A stretch of 11,678 bases of DNA from Jimgerdemannia flammicorona (GCA_003990745.1 RBNI01006148.1:1-11678); one strand, 5' to 3'; shown: positions 1 to 8,301, counted from the first letter of the stretch. The notes: generated by a model not told the origin, from the sequence alone. A program made the numbers and translations.

Positions 1-610
1 AAAGGTTCTCTACAGATTGCCAAAAGCTACTAAGTACCTCACACTCCCCTAACCAATGTTCTGGCGTCTGTACATAACCCCCTTCCTGACCCACATTATA
101 GCACTCCTCACAGTCAAAAATTCCCCCCTCGACAAGGTGACCCGAGTGGTAATTGAGCATGACATTCCTCCTCAACATGCGCCACCAAGTCACCCAATAC
201 TTTGGCGGTAGCCATCTCTTCACCTCAGCACACCATGCCCAGATACTCCGCCAGTCCCACTCCTTGCCAATTCCGACACCTTGACAACCACTGGGCCACA
301 GATCCTGGCCTGGACCCCTCTGGCAGTCTATTCCATCACTAATATCAAACTCAGGCAATGGGACCCCGCCCAGTATTACCCGATCCCACCTCCACATCTC
401 CGGGTCCCAGTCTGCCTCCCCTTCATTTCCCTGCCAACAGATCCCGATACGGTGTACTCCCTCTGCTATCCCCCACCAGAAGCCTCTAAATCACAATCGA
501 GCAGTGTTCCGAAGTCCAACCAATGACAGGAGATCGCCAGTCGAACCCCGGGGTGCGGACCGCCGCTCCCAAACCTTCTGCAAAAGGGGAACCCAACCAC
601 CCCCTCTCAA
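1..610 (-). pseudogene. LINE ORF2 C-terminal part with CCHC (zf-RVT-like) motif
   Basis: The ORF2 frame continues past the TAA at 611-613 with one further stop (TGA 493-491) and then stays open to the left edge. The translation is Trp-rich and ends with a zinc-binding pattern: Cys codons at 110-112 and 101-103 (DCEEC), then His at 56-58 and Cys at 41-43 (PEHWLGEC), followed by a helix. This agrees with the zf-RVT domain found at the C-terminus of many LINE reverse transcriptases. The stretch just before it, WWRMLRRNVML, fits the same domain. The true stop codon and 3' UTR are outside the window. No RNase H motif is visible in the part seen. Confidence 0.78.
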
Positions 611-2230
611 TTACACGGCTCTCTTCAACCACCAAGCCCTTAAGCAGTGTAGCCTCTTTGGGAAATCAACCAGTCCCAGTCCGCCGCTCGCCACTGGTAG
701 GGACAAGACCTCCCAGCCTATCTGACTCCTCCTCCCAGCCCAGATCCATCCCTTGGCAAGCTTCAACAGCCTCCTCACCACCCAGGGTGGAAAGTCCAGA
801 TGGTACGCCAAATACCACAGCTTCGGCAGCCAGTAAATGTTCAAAATTGTAACACGCCCTGCAAGGGACAGATGATGGCCCCCCCAACTCCGCAGGGCCT
901 CTCCCCATATAACAACCCGCTGCTCCCACCAACACCTGGGTAGTACTGATCCATATACCGAAAGATATATCCCCAAGTACCACACCGCCTCTCCTGCAGG
1001 GACAACCGTTCTGATAATCTCCCCACCCACCAGACCATTGCCAAGCACCATTGTTTCGCACTTATGCCAATTAAGTCGCACCCCAGAATTCTTCTCATAC
1101 CACTCCATTGTCCCCTTAAGCTCCTCAACGTCTGCAATTGATCCCAATCCGACCACCATGTCATCAGTGAAGGCCCCCACCTTCCACTCAATGCCAAAAA
1201 TAGAGAGCCCCACTATCTTCCTCCTGATTCTATCCAATAGCGGTTCCAGAGAAAGAGCATACAGAATGGGGGACAATGGGTCCCCCTGGGGTACCCCCCT
1301 GCCCAGGGGAAAAGCCACCCCACGATGTCCATTACATATGATTGCCACCCGACTCCCTTCCAGTAGACTGACCATAGCTGAACGGAACTGGTGCGGAACC
1401 CCAGCCCTATCCAAAACCTTTGCCAGCCAACCACGCCTCACCCGGTCGTAAGCCTTCTCCTGATCCAAGAAGACCAGCCGCCCATCCAATCCACAAGCCC
1501 GTGCCCCCTCAATAACGCCATGTACCCAGGCTGTGCCATCTCTAATGAGCCTTCCCCCTACAAAGCCCCTCTGCTCAATGCCTAGGATATGCTGTGCCAC
1601 CTTTTGTAGTCTTGCAACTACCATCTTAGTAACCAACTTCCGGTCCATATCCAGGAGTATTATCGGCCTCCAATTCTTCCAGTCCTCTCGCCCTCCTCTG
1701 TTCTTGTAGAGCAACGTCACCAGCCCCAGATCCTGCTCCCCCACCCATCTCCCCGTTCGTAGAATAAGGTCACACAGTGCCATCATCTCCCCCAATACTC
1801 CCGGGATCCTAACCATCTTCTTCCAAAAATCCCAGGGCAGACCATCTTCTCCAGGCGCCATACCCGAGGTTGTCGCGGCAAGAACCTGGTGGATCTCCTC
1901 CTCTTGGACTGGCAACACCAAGTCATCCATCCCATCTACTGGTGAGGGTTGCCAATCTTCTAATGCATGGCCGATCGTATCAGTCTCTACCCCATCCTCC
2001 TCCTCACTCCACAATCCACTCCAGTGCTCCTTCAAAGAACCCAGAATATCATGAATTCCATGGACCAGGACCCCATCTGAATTGAGGACCCCCTCCCATC
2101 TTTGTTGCACTCTCCTTGCCCGCAGAGCCCTTGTGAGGAACTTAGAAGGCCTCTCTCCGTCCTCCAGACCCTGCCACCATAACCTAGCTGCCAAGCCCTT
2201 CACCCTCGCCTCTTCCTCCTCTCGCAGCAC
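611..2230 (-). pseudogene. LINE ORF2 central part: reverse transcriptase
   Basis: This continues the endonuclease frame directly after the TAG; the first codon is GTG inside the protein, so no real start exists here. Numbering from that codon, the RT blocks are: LYKNRGG and NWRPIILL (about 174-193), EQRGFVGGR (219-227), motif A FLDQEKAYDRV (254-264, Asp256), motif B GRGVPQGDPLSPILY (310-324), motif C AFTDD (353-357) and the LNWHK block (386-390). The thumb-side block LSLAGRVTILN (454-464) and the GGLGL segment (516-520) follow. Motif C has Thr where Ala is usual (YADD/FADD). It ends at TAA 613-611, which interrupts an otherwise continuous frame. Confident RT; activity of this copy is not expected. 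Confidence 0.9.
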
Positions 2231-3280
2231 CTATTGTAGTTCAACAACCTCCTTTTTCACTTGTATGGACCTCCAATCCTCCTCACCCTCCAACGTTACC
2301 AGTCGCGCCCAGTCATCTAAGAGCCTAGACAATCGACTAGAAGCCCATTTCACTTTACTCCTCCTCTGTTGCCCAGCCACCTTGCCAGCCTCACGCCAAT
2401 ATATTTTGGCCAATGCCTTCATTCGCATCCACCGAATATCGACTGGGGTACCTTCCTGCCTCCAACTCTCTACCTGTAGCTGAATGTCCGCAGCCCAACC
2501 ATCCCACCAAAAGCTATCATCCAACAATGAGGAATTGAGGCGCCAATGTCCAGGCCCATCCCCGCTACCCCCAAAATGACCCTGTCCAATAATCCCCCAG
2601 TGATCCGACCAAGGACACCACTCCACCTCCAGTGATCCCCAAACATCCGAGCCCCAGCAGCTGGCCATCAGAATCCAATCAATTCTCGTCTCCAAACCTC
2701 CTGCCCAATGCGTATATACCCTCCTATCTCCCCAGTGCTTCCTACCCACCTCCACCAAAGCACTCAACCTTTCGACTTCTTCCCATACTGCCAGTCCTCC
2801 ACTCCGACCCTCCACTCCACATCCGCCATCTGTTCTATCTAACGGTACCTCCCGTACCATATTGAAGTCTCCACCCAACACATCTATTCCAGCCTCTGCG
2901 AGCATCCCACTCTCTTGAAGACCCTCCACCCAGTCTATACGTTCACCTCTCACAGCGGGGCAGTAACAGGATCCCACTGTAATCAGCTCCCATCCAGTAT
3001 GTATCCACTCACCCCAGACCAGTCTATTTCCCCAGCTCTGCACATTCCTAATCTCCCCTCTGCCTTTCCGTATCAGAATTCCAACCTTTTCCATCCAAAC
3101 TGCTTCACTGCCCCATTCCTTTGTCCAATCCAGCCTGTCCAAGACCTCGTCACATCTGACATCCTGCAAGAGGAAGAGATCAGCCTCCAATCCCTTCAGC
3201 CAAGTAAAAATGTTCTTACGTCGATAATCGCCCCGCAGCCCATTCACGTTCAAAGAAAAAATGTTGGTTGTACTGTTCAT
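2231..3280 (-). CDS. LINE ORF2 N-terminal part: APE-type endonuclease
   Basis: The 349-residue open stretch contains the exonuclease-endonuclease-phosphatase fold signatures in order: SLNVNGLR (residues 9-16), LLQD (37-40), CYCPA (105-109), GGDFN (136-140), YTHW (189-192), TRIDWIL (198-204) and SDHWGI (225-230). These match the Asn, acidic, Asp-Asn and Asp-His catalytic positions of the family. The acidic residue after LLQ is Asp where Glu is usual. Residues from about 240 hold the 'GHWRLN' box and a helical charged linker to the RT. The stretch ends with ELQ and a TAG at 2233-2231 that looks like a mutated Gln codon, so this is part of ORF2 and not a separate gene. Confidence 0.88.
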   Translation of the reverse strand: MNSTTNIFSLNVNGLRGDYRRKNIFTWLKGLEADLFLLQDVRCDEVLDRLDWTKEWGSEAVWMEKVGILIRKGRGEIRNVQSWGNRLVWGEWIHTGWELITVGSCYCPAVRGERIDWVEGLQESGMLAEAGIDVLGGDFNMVREVPLDRTDGGCGVEGRSGGLAVWEEVERLSALVEVGRKHWGDRRVYTHWAGGLETRIDWILMASCWGSDVWGSLEVEWCPWSDHWGIIGQGHFGGSGDGPGHWRLNSSLLDDSFWWDGWAADIQLQVESWRQEGTPVDIRWMRMKALAKIYWREAGKVAGQQRRSKVKWASSRLSRLLDDWARLVTLEGEEDWRSIQVKKEVVELQ

Positions 3281-3311
3281 AAGGGATATTATATAGTTTC
3301 AGATGAGTCCT

Positions 3312-5345
3312 CTACTGTTCCATGGCCCCTTCCTCCTGTGCCCTGTCCAGGTCGTGCTCAGCACTAACTTCAGCTTCCTCAGCTCTCTTGGCCTCCAATT
3401 CAGCCAAAATCTCAGCCATCTCTGCATCCTCCTTCTCCTCAAACTCCTCACAGTACTCCATGTAAGCCTCCTGCCAGAGTTGCAGCCCATGTCTCTTATT
3501 CCAACAGTGGGCAGCCCGCTCACCCGCCACCATAGCCAGAGCAGCTTCCCTCTCCTTATCGACCTCATACCCCTCCTCCTCCAAGTACACTGCCAAAATT
3601 TCGGCCTTCAATGCTGTCTCCACTTCATCGCCCTGCAGGATCCCTGCCCAATGCTCATCGCTCATCGCCCGGAGGTCTACTTCCCCCAGCTCTTCCGCCA
3701 CCAAGTTATTCATCATCTGGCATATCCAGAGCAGGTTCTCCACCACCTTCCCTCCTGGGGTAGCTGGTCGCCCTCCATCCAACATCGTAGTATCAGCCCC
3801 TACACTCACCGACTCATTCCATCCCTCCTCCGGGACATCTACCAATTCCTCTTCCCCAGTTGCCTCCACTAATCCCCCCTTCTCCACATTCGGTACTCCA
3901 AAGCGCACTTGTTGAGCTCCGTGCATCGGCACATCTTCCCCTGCCCTACCTCTCACCGCCGGACCCCTTCTGATAAGGGGAGAGGGTGAAGGTGAGTTCG
4001 CCCAGGTCTCCTCCCAAACCTCCAATGTGCCATCCACATAAGGATCCTTGCTCGGCCCCTTCTCGGCCTCCACCTGCCCTCCCTCCTCACCCCTCCCACT
4101 ATCTGCAGCCCAGACACTCTCCGCAGCCCCTCCAGCAGTCGCATCATTGCTTGGCTTCCTCATCACCTCTGCTCCCATTTTTGCCAACAATTCCTTCTGC
4201 CTCCTATGCCCTTGAGACCTCTCCCACACTTCCTTGTTGATGCGGACTCGCTTTCCTCCAACCACCTCAAGATGCGTCACCGCCTCGAATGCCTCCCATG
4301 ATCTCGCCCTCCTCTCCACTGCTCCACTCAACTCCTCCAGTGCTTCTAGCAAATCCTCCTCCTCCTCCTCGCTCCCCTTCACTCTCGTCACCTTGCACAA
4401 GATAGCTCCCCACATCATCACTGAAGGCCAGTCCCGAGCCTTCCCAGTCGCCTCCCGCCCAGCCAACCTAATCCTGATGTCCACGTCCCCTGTCCGGAGG
4501 GAGGTTCCTTCCCACACTCTGAACCCAATATCAACCACCTCGCCAAACTCCGCCATGAACTCCTCAACTCTCTTCCTCATTTCTACAGCAGTAACTGTGG
4601 GTACTCCTTTCACCAGAAGTTGCACCACTCTCGGGTCCCAACGCAGACATCTCACCATCGGTACGCACACCTTACCCACTGTCAACCCCACCTTCAAAGC
4701 CTCCTCCAGTGGCCCAGCCTCTTCAAATCCCACCTCTACCCCTTCCAGGCCCTTCAGGAACTTAACGGACGCCGCACCGTTCATCTGCTTCGCAATCAGC
4801 CCCAGAACCATTTTTGCCATCACCGCCAAGCCCCGGAAACACATCATGACTGCAAATTCCGAGATCGACTTTTTGAGCAACGGAGCCACAGCCAGCCCCA
4901 TTACACCATCCGCCAGGTCCCCGGCCCTCGTGTCCTTCCCACTGCTCGGTACACCATCAGCAGTCCCATCTAGATTTTTTTCCAGATTGCCTGTCATACC
5001 CTCATCAGCAGTCCCCGCCCCAGCCGCTACCCCCCCAGCTCCACCCCTAAGGCCCTCCAGAGAGGCACCCCCATGAGGCTGCTGTCCTGTAGCCTTCCCC
5101 AGTACCTTCCCTCCCCTCAGCCAGCTCTCCAGACCCGCTCCTTGCTGACCCCTCTTCACCTTCTCTGCGAAGCTCACTCTGCCAGATCCTTGACCTCCTG
5201 TTCCACCCCCTCCACCACTACGTCCTCCCGCCAGCAGACCCCTCATACTGCCCCCCAGACCAGGGCCTCTCTCTACTTGCTGCCATTCAAACGCACCAGG
5301 GCCACCTTGCCCAGTATGCACCTCTGAGTGCATGTTGGTTGCCAT
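3312..5345 (-). CDS. LINE ORF1 protein (RNA-binding gag-like), apparently intact
   Basis: A 677-residue frame with ATG at 5345-5343 and TAG at 3314-3312. ORF1 proteins of LINEs bind the element RNA and accompany it to the nucleus. Visible regions are a Gly-rich low-complexity N-terminus (about 26-110, including a GGGGG run), a hydrophobic helical part (about 155-230), and an alternating strand-helix-strand segment at about 238-295 beginning VQLLVKGVP that looks like an RRM fold. A Glu run (336-340) follows, then a basic stretch around 363-395, a Pro/Ser/Gly-rich spacer and an acidic, probably coiled C-terminus (about 575-675). There is no CCHC knuckle. The RRM call is inference from the pattern; assignment as ORF1 rests on position before ORF2. 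Confidence 0.8.
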   Translation of the reverse strand: MATNMHSEVHTGQGGPGAFEWQQVERGPGLGGSMRGLLAGGRSGGGGGTGGQGSGRVSFAEKVKRGQQGAGLESWLRGGKVLGKATGQQPHGGASLEGLRGGAGGVAAGAGTADEGMTGNLEKNLDGTADGVPSSGKDTRAGDLADGVMGLAVAPLLKKSISEFAVMMCFRGLAVMAKMVLGLIAKQMNGAASVKFLKGLEGVEVGFEEAGPLEEALKVGLTVGKVCVPMVRCLRWDPRVVQLLVKGVPTVTAVEMRKRVEEFMAEFGEVVDIGFRVWEGTSLRTGDVDIRIRLAGREATGKARDWPSVMMWGAILCKVTRVKGSEEEEEDLLEALEELSGAVERRARSWEAFEAVTHLEVVGGKRVRINKEVWERSQGHRRQKELLAKMGAEVMRKPSNDATAGGAAESVWAADSGRGEEGGQVEAEKGPSKDPYVDGTLEVWEETWANSPSPSPLIRRGPAVRGRAGEDVPMHGAQQVRFGVPNVEKGGLVEATGEEELVDVPEEGWNESVSVGADTTMLDGGRPATPGGKVVENLLWICQMMNNLVAEELGEVDLRAMSDEHWAGILQGDEVETALKAEILAVYLEEEGYEVDKEREAALAMVAGERAAHCWNKRHGLQLWQEAYMEYCEEFEEKEDAEMAEILAELEAKRAEEAEVSAEHDLDRAQEEGAMEQ

Positions 5346-5411
5346 AATACTAGTAGCTTGTCTCCAGAAACTGTGTCGAAAGTGTTGCCAAAAGGTTGTG
5401 TAACCTGAATG
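5346..5411 (-). other. LINE 5' leader / junction with older gag-pol element
   Basis: These 66 bases lie between the ORF1 start codon and the last recognisable stop (TAA 5414-5412) of the gag-pol reading. Base composition changes across here from C-rich on the plus strand (LINE) to T-rich (gag-pol). The stretch probably holds the LINE 5' UTR and the insertion junction. No target-site duplication can be checked because the other end of the LINE is outside the window. Confidence 0.4.
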
Positions 5412-5648
5412 TTACCGGAGAAAGGTTGTATGATTTCGCTGTGTGTGTCCCTTTATGTTCAGGTGTGGGATATCTTCCTTAGGTTCAAAGAAAAGATTTC
5501 TGGGGTCAGGTGGTACAAAGATTTCGAAGGTAGTTTGTTCTCTGGGCTTCAGAATAAGATTCTTATGCAGTCTGACTGGTTGCTGGTATACTTGCTGGGG
5601 AACATTTCTCTTGAGGTGGTTGACTTGAAGAAGGTGTACTTTCTTCTT
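5412..5648 (-). pseudogene. Pre-RT beta-rich segment of pol, truncated
   Basis: Follows motif 5 of the dUTPase without a break. It begins with a Lys run and reads VPQQVYQQPVRLHKNLILK, then EQTTFEIFVPPDPRNLFFEP and DIPHLNIKGHT. This alternation, with a strand, an 'L.P...T.F.I.V' core and 'F.EP', resembles the segment found just before RT in many Gypsy pol proteins. It ends at TAA 5414-5412, after which only LINE leader follows. The RT core is absent, so the polyprotein is broken here, most simply by the LINE insertion. Confidence 0.55.
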
Positions 5649-6050
5649 ATCTGAACTTTCAAATCCTTTGGCTTGTCTTATCCCCTCAGTCAATTCAGAG
5701 ACTTCTTATAATTGTGAGATCCTGACCTTCATAAAGACTGCTTGGGCAATCTTCTGTCCTCTAATGATTCATTATTATTCTGCACTGCTGTTGTGTAGGA
5801 TAACCTTGATTTTGCCTATATATCCTGGGTCAATGGTTCCTCCTTCTACAGTTATTCCTTGTCTGACAAGTCCAGACCTTGAGGTTAGTTGGATGTAAGC
5901 TCCTTGGGGTGGCTGCATGGCTAATCTGGTTCTGATCATGAAGGTTTTACCAGATTTGATAGATTCATCCTCCAGACTGTAAAGATCATACCCTATATCT
6001 TCTGAGTGGGCTTTGGTTGGGGGTTTGGCCTTGGGATGCAGCAGGGCATA
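5649..6050 (-). pseudogene. dUTPase domain embedded in gag-pol
   Basis: The translation shows all five motif regions of trimeric dUTPase in order. Motif 1 is GYDLYSLEDESI (about 5958-5993), preceded by KAKPPTKAHSED. Motif 2 is RSGL (5868-5879). Motif 3 is GGTIDPGYIGKIKVIL, with the catalytic-position Asp at 5829-5831 and Tyr at 5820-5822. Motif 4 is GQKIAQAVF (5733-5759). Motif 5 is a C-terminal GFESSD (5649-5666). The enzyme hydrolyses dUTP to dUMP and limits uracil in newly made DNA. Damage: three consecutive stops (5777-5769) between motifs 3 and 4, a stop at 5708-5706, and motif 5 reading GFE..D where GFG..G is usual. The order protease, dUTPase, then expected RT is unusual. Family assignment is firm; activity of this copy is not expected. 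Confidence 0.88.
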
Positions 6051-6866
6051 CTGAGCAATATCCTTGCTGAGTTCAGGTTTTCCTAAGGCTGAAGCTCCAC
6101 TAGCAGAGAGCCTCCAGACTCTGAGGTTGAGGTGTGGCCATCTGGCTCCAGTGGGGGGGTCTCAGAGATAGTTGATTCCTCTTCTTCCTATAGGGTCTAG
6201 GGCTTCCATGAAGTTGGTGGCATCTTCAGCCCATCCTTGGTGAGTTGTATGTCTGATGAGAGCTAGGATGTCTTCTCTCAAATTGTAGATCTTGAGGATT
6301 CTTCTTCCTAGCTTCTTGGTCTGGCTCTTTCAGACCTGGCCTCTATTGTCTCTTCTCTTCAAAGTATAGATTACAATATTATGATTGAGGTGAATCTTCT
6401 GATGTCTGCAGTCTCAGTAGTCAGGATGTCTTCTATGGTTGCAATATTCCATTACTCAGAAATGATATTCTCAGTTATTGATTTCTTGTTATCTTAGGAA
6501 TTGGTACCCATCTTGATCATAGGTTGGTGGAAGAGTAGATAAGGGATATACTTCTGTCTGAGTGAAGAGGCTTTGTCCTCTGAATTGGCTTTGCAATTTG
6601 GTGGTAACTTCTTGGAAGGTGGTTGACTGTGCAACTGTGTTCAGGGGTTCTGGTCTCTGGGGTCTTTGTCTCTCCTATTGGTCTAGTAAATGGCACTGAT
6701 AGCAGTAGTCTTGGAGAGAGTGGAAGATCATTTTGTGTGGACATCTTTCTAGCTGAAAAGCTTTTTCTTGGTGAGTTTCTTTCTTGGGGATAATGGTGAT
6801 TGTGCTGGATCCTTCTTCTATATTCCAAGGATCATTGTCTTCAGGTGGTGTCTAGCAAGAGTCATT
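6051..6866 (-). pseudogene. Unrecognised polyprotein region upstream of dUTPase
   Basis: The same frame continues through stops at 6852, 6675, 6489, 6471, 6456, 6414, 6330 and 6162. Readable parts include another Cys/His cluster (RCPHKMIFH then YCYQCH, about 6695-6745) and a helical block (RRILKIYNLREDILALIRH). This is followed by HQGWAEDATNFMEALDPIGR and a basic Trp-containing stretch leading into the dUTPase. Because the neighbours on both sides are in the same frame, this is probably real polyprotein and not noise. No family is recognised. It could be an accessory domain, or a linker specific to this element group. Confidence 0.4.
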
Positions 6867-6869
6867 CTA

Positions 6870-7223
6870 GGAAATGAGTTTGGGGACTTCTTCCTCTTCA
6901 GGTACTTCTTGTTCAGGAACTTCTTTGTCAGGAACTTCTTCTTTCTCCAATGATTCTTGTCTCCAAATTACTTGCACTTCTGCAGCTTCAGCTGCAGGTA
7001 TTTCTGGAGCATGTCTATATTTTTTCTTCTTCTTTCTGCACTTGGAGCAGGCTGCACCAGGTGATTTCCTTGTTCCCATGATCTTGGAGGAATGCTCAGG
7101 ATACTTGTGTCTCTTGAGGCAGATAGAGCATTCTTTAATTTCTGCTACAATGGCTCCAATGGTGATAGGGATGGTATTCTTGGCCCACACATTGTCTTCT
7201 AGTCTGTCATCTACCAGATTAAT
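6870..7223 (-). pseudogene. Polyprotein linker with two CxxC pairs, function unknown
   Basis: An open 118-codon part of the gag-pol frame between TGA 7226-7224 and TAG 6869-6867. It includes AEIKECSICLKRHKYPEH and about 20 residues later AACSKCRKKKKKYRH. The two Cys pairs followed by a Lys run look like a small zinc-binding or nucleic-acid-binding module. The C-terminal third is Ala/Glu/Pro-rich with an EVP pentad repeat. It lies between protease and dUTPase, where Gypsy elements normally pass directly to RT. I do not recognise the domain; zinc binding is inferred from spacing only. Confidence 0.5.
6882..6938 (-). repeat. EVP pentad coding repeat
   Basis: A near-perfect 15-nt tandem repeat within the gag-pol linker. 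On the coding strand it gives EVPDK, EVPEQ, EVPEE and then EEVP. It is a short acidic low-complexity tail, likely expanded by replication slippage. Confidence 0.65.
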
Positions 7224-7379
7224 TCAGAGATTGAGCCTGGGGTCATTTCTGTCTTCAGATTCTTCTTTCTCCTCTGTGGTAGACTTCTCACTACTGGTAT
7301 ATTCTTTCTGAATAGTGACCTTCTTCTTCTTCTTCAATTGCTCATAGCTGGTCACCTTAACTCTGTACTTCTTGCCTCA

Positions 7380-7719
7380 GTAGTCAAACTTGAGTACTTG
7401 TTGACCAATATTAACAACTGCATTCATTTCCTTCATCCAGTTGATGCCAAGGATCATGTCATAGATAACAGCTTCAGTGACAACAGCTTTCAGGATAGAG
7501 AACTGAATGTGTCTAAGGGAGATGGTGATATTTCATACTTCTCCAAGGGGTTGAGTTTGGGCTCCATCTGCTACTATGATGCTGAGGTTGGATGGTCCAT
7601 CAATAGGCCATTAGAGGGTGTTCAAGAATTATTTGGCAATGACACAGACAGCTGCTCCTGTGTCTATGAGGATTTTTGCTTTTTGTCCTCCAATATCTCC
7701 ATGTAAGTAGGTGCTGACA
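7380..7719 (-). pseudogene. Retropepsin-like aspartic protease domain
   Basis: The polyprotein frame shows the retropepsin signatures in order: ILIDTGAAVCVIAK with the catalytic Asp at 7662-7664, an IIVADGA segment, then YDMILGINWMKEMNAVVNIG, the ILG-containing second half typical of Gypsy proteases, and VLKFDY. As a dimer such a protease cleaves the gag-pol precursor. Stops at 7629-7631, 7611-7613, 7533-7535 and 7377-7379 interrupt the domain without changing frame. The catalytic DTG triad is intact. Very likely a protease domain from its motifs and place after gag; it cannot be expressed from this copy. Confidence 0.85.
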
Positions 7720-8301
7720 TGTCTTTCAGCTGCTTGGACAGGGATGGGAGCTGGTTCTTGCTGTGGGATTGGAATTCAGCCAGTGCTAGACCTGGTTGTT
7801 CTCAGCAACTTGTTTCAGACTCCAGCTGGTATTAGTTGCAGGAACTGCAGGAGAGGGACTTCCATCTTGGCCTCTTAAATCTTCTGCCAGGCTTCATTAT
7901 AGATGTTTCTAGATATGGTCTTCAGGATATACTTCTTCTTGGACTTTGAAGTAGCAGGTTCCCATTCTTCTTGTTTCATTTCTTCATTCTCTAGTAGTAG
8001 CTCATTTGTCTTGGAAACAAAAGGTAAAGGAGTCTGGGGAGGTGTTTATATTTGTTCCTCTTCATATTCTTCATCTTCCTCTTGGATGATTCTTCTGCTG
8101 ATATTCCTGGATGATCTTCCTACATGTCTCTTTCTTTTCTCTGCTGGATAGACTGTTTTCTGGGTGGTAACCTTGGTAGAGTACAAGTCTAGATCACTGT
8201 AGTCTTCACTGTTGCTTGCTTTCTCAAAACCTTCAACAGGATGGGCTTCAGTCTTCTTGTACTGAGTATCATTTCTTCAATTTGGTGGTTCTGAGTCTCT
8301 T
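7720..8301 (-). pseudogene. Charged linker between gag knuckle and protease
   Basis: Same frame as gag, with stops at 8301, 8277, 8046, 7875, 7815 and 7776 (plus-strand start of each triplet). The translation is rich in Glu, Lys, Arg and Ser, with an RKRHVGRSSRNISRR basic patch followed by an acidic run (QEEDEEYEEEQ), then a Pro/Gln stretch shortly before the protease. No domain is recognised. Linkers of this kind between nucleocapsid and protease are common in Gypsy polyproteins. The open plus-strand frames overlapping it are low-complexity shadows. Confidence 0.5.

Larger units (their letters stand above)
1..3280 (-). pseudogene. LINE ORF2 (APE endonuclease, RT, CCHC), three nonsense codons
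   Basis: Read from the ATG at 3280-3278, one frame continues to the window edge. It is interrupted only by TAG at 2233-2231, TAA at 613-611 and TGA at 493-491. Protein similarity to LINE ORF2 continues smoothly across all three, with no insertion or deletion, so these are point mutations and not gene ends. The first two fit C to T changes in CAG and CAA codons. In a working element the product nicks target DNA and copies the element RNA from the exposed 3' end (target-primed reverse transcription). The start lies 31 nt after the ORF1 stop, in another frame. The protein is cut by the window edge after the zinc motif. Confidence 0.88.
1..5411 (-). mobile_element. Non-LTR (LINE) retrotransposon, 3' end outside window
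   Basis: Seen: two consecutive minus-strand reading frames, ORF1 then ORF2, with ORF2 showing endonuclease, reverse transcriptase and a terminal CCHC motif in that order. This is the layout of APE-type LINEs. The coding strand is G-rich and contains many CpGs, unlike the DNA on its right. The 5' boundary is placed at about 5346-5411, where the older gag-pol reading ends; the exact junction is not visible. The 3' UTR and tail lie beyond position 1. The element could belong to the Tad-like or a related fungal clade, but I did not recognise the family. ORF2 nonsense codons make this copy non-autonomous as it stands. Confidence 0.9.

Noticed and set aside
2231..2233. Separate genes for endonuclease and reverse transcriptase
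   Set aside because: The two parts are in one frame, divided by a single TAG with no start codon after it (GTG only); LINE ORF2 normally joins them.
3303..3872. A 189-codon plus-strand open frame
   Set aside because: Antisense to ORF1 and its acidic C-terminus; the Leu/Ser/His bias is that of a complement of Glu/Lys codons.
4234..5076. A 280-codon plus-strand open frame
   Set aside because: It lies antisense to LINE ORF1, has a Ser/Thr/Pro-rich composition expected of a GC-rich shadow, and shows no domain.
6874..7311. A plus-strand frame rich in Ser, Gly and Phe that could suggest a secreted protein
   Set aside because: It is the complement of the EVP repeat and linker of gag-pol; the minus frame carries the conserved motifs on both sides.
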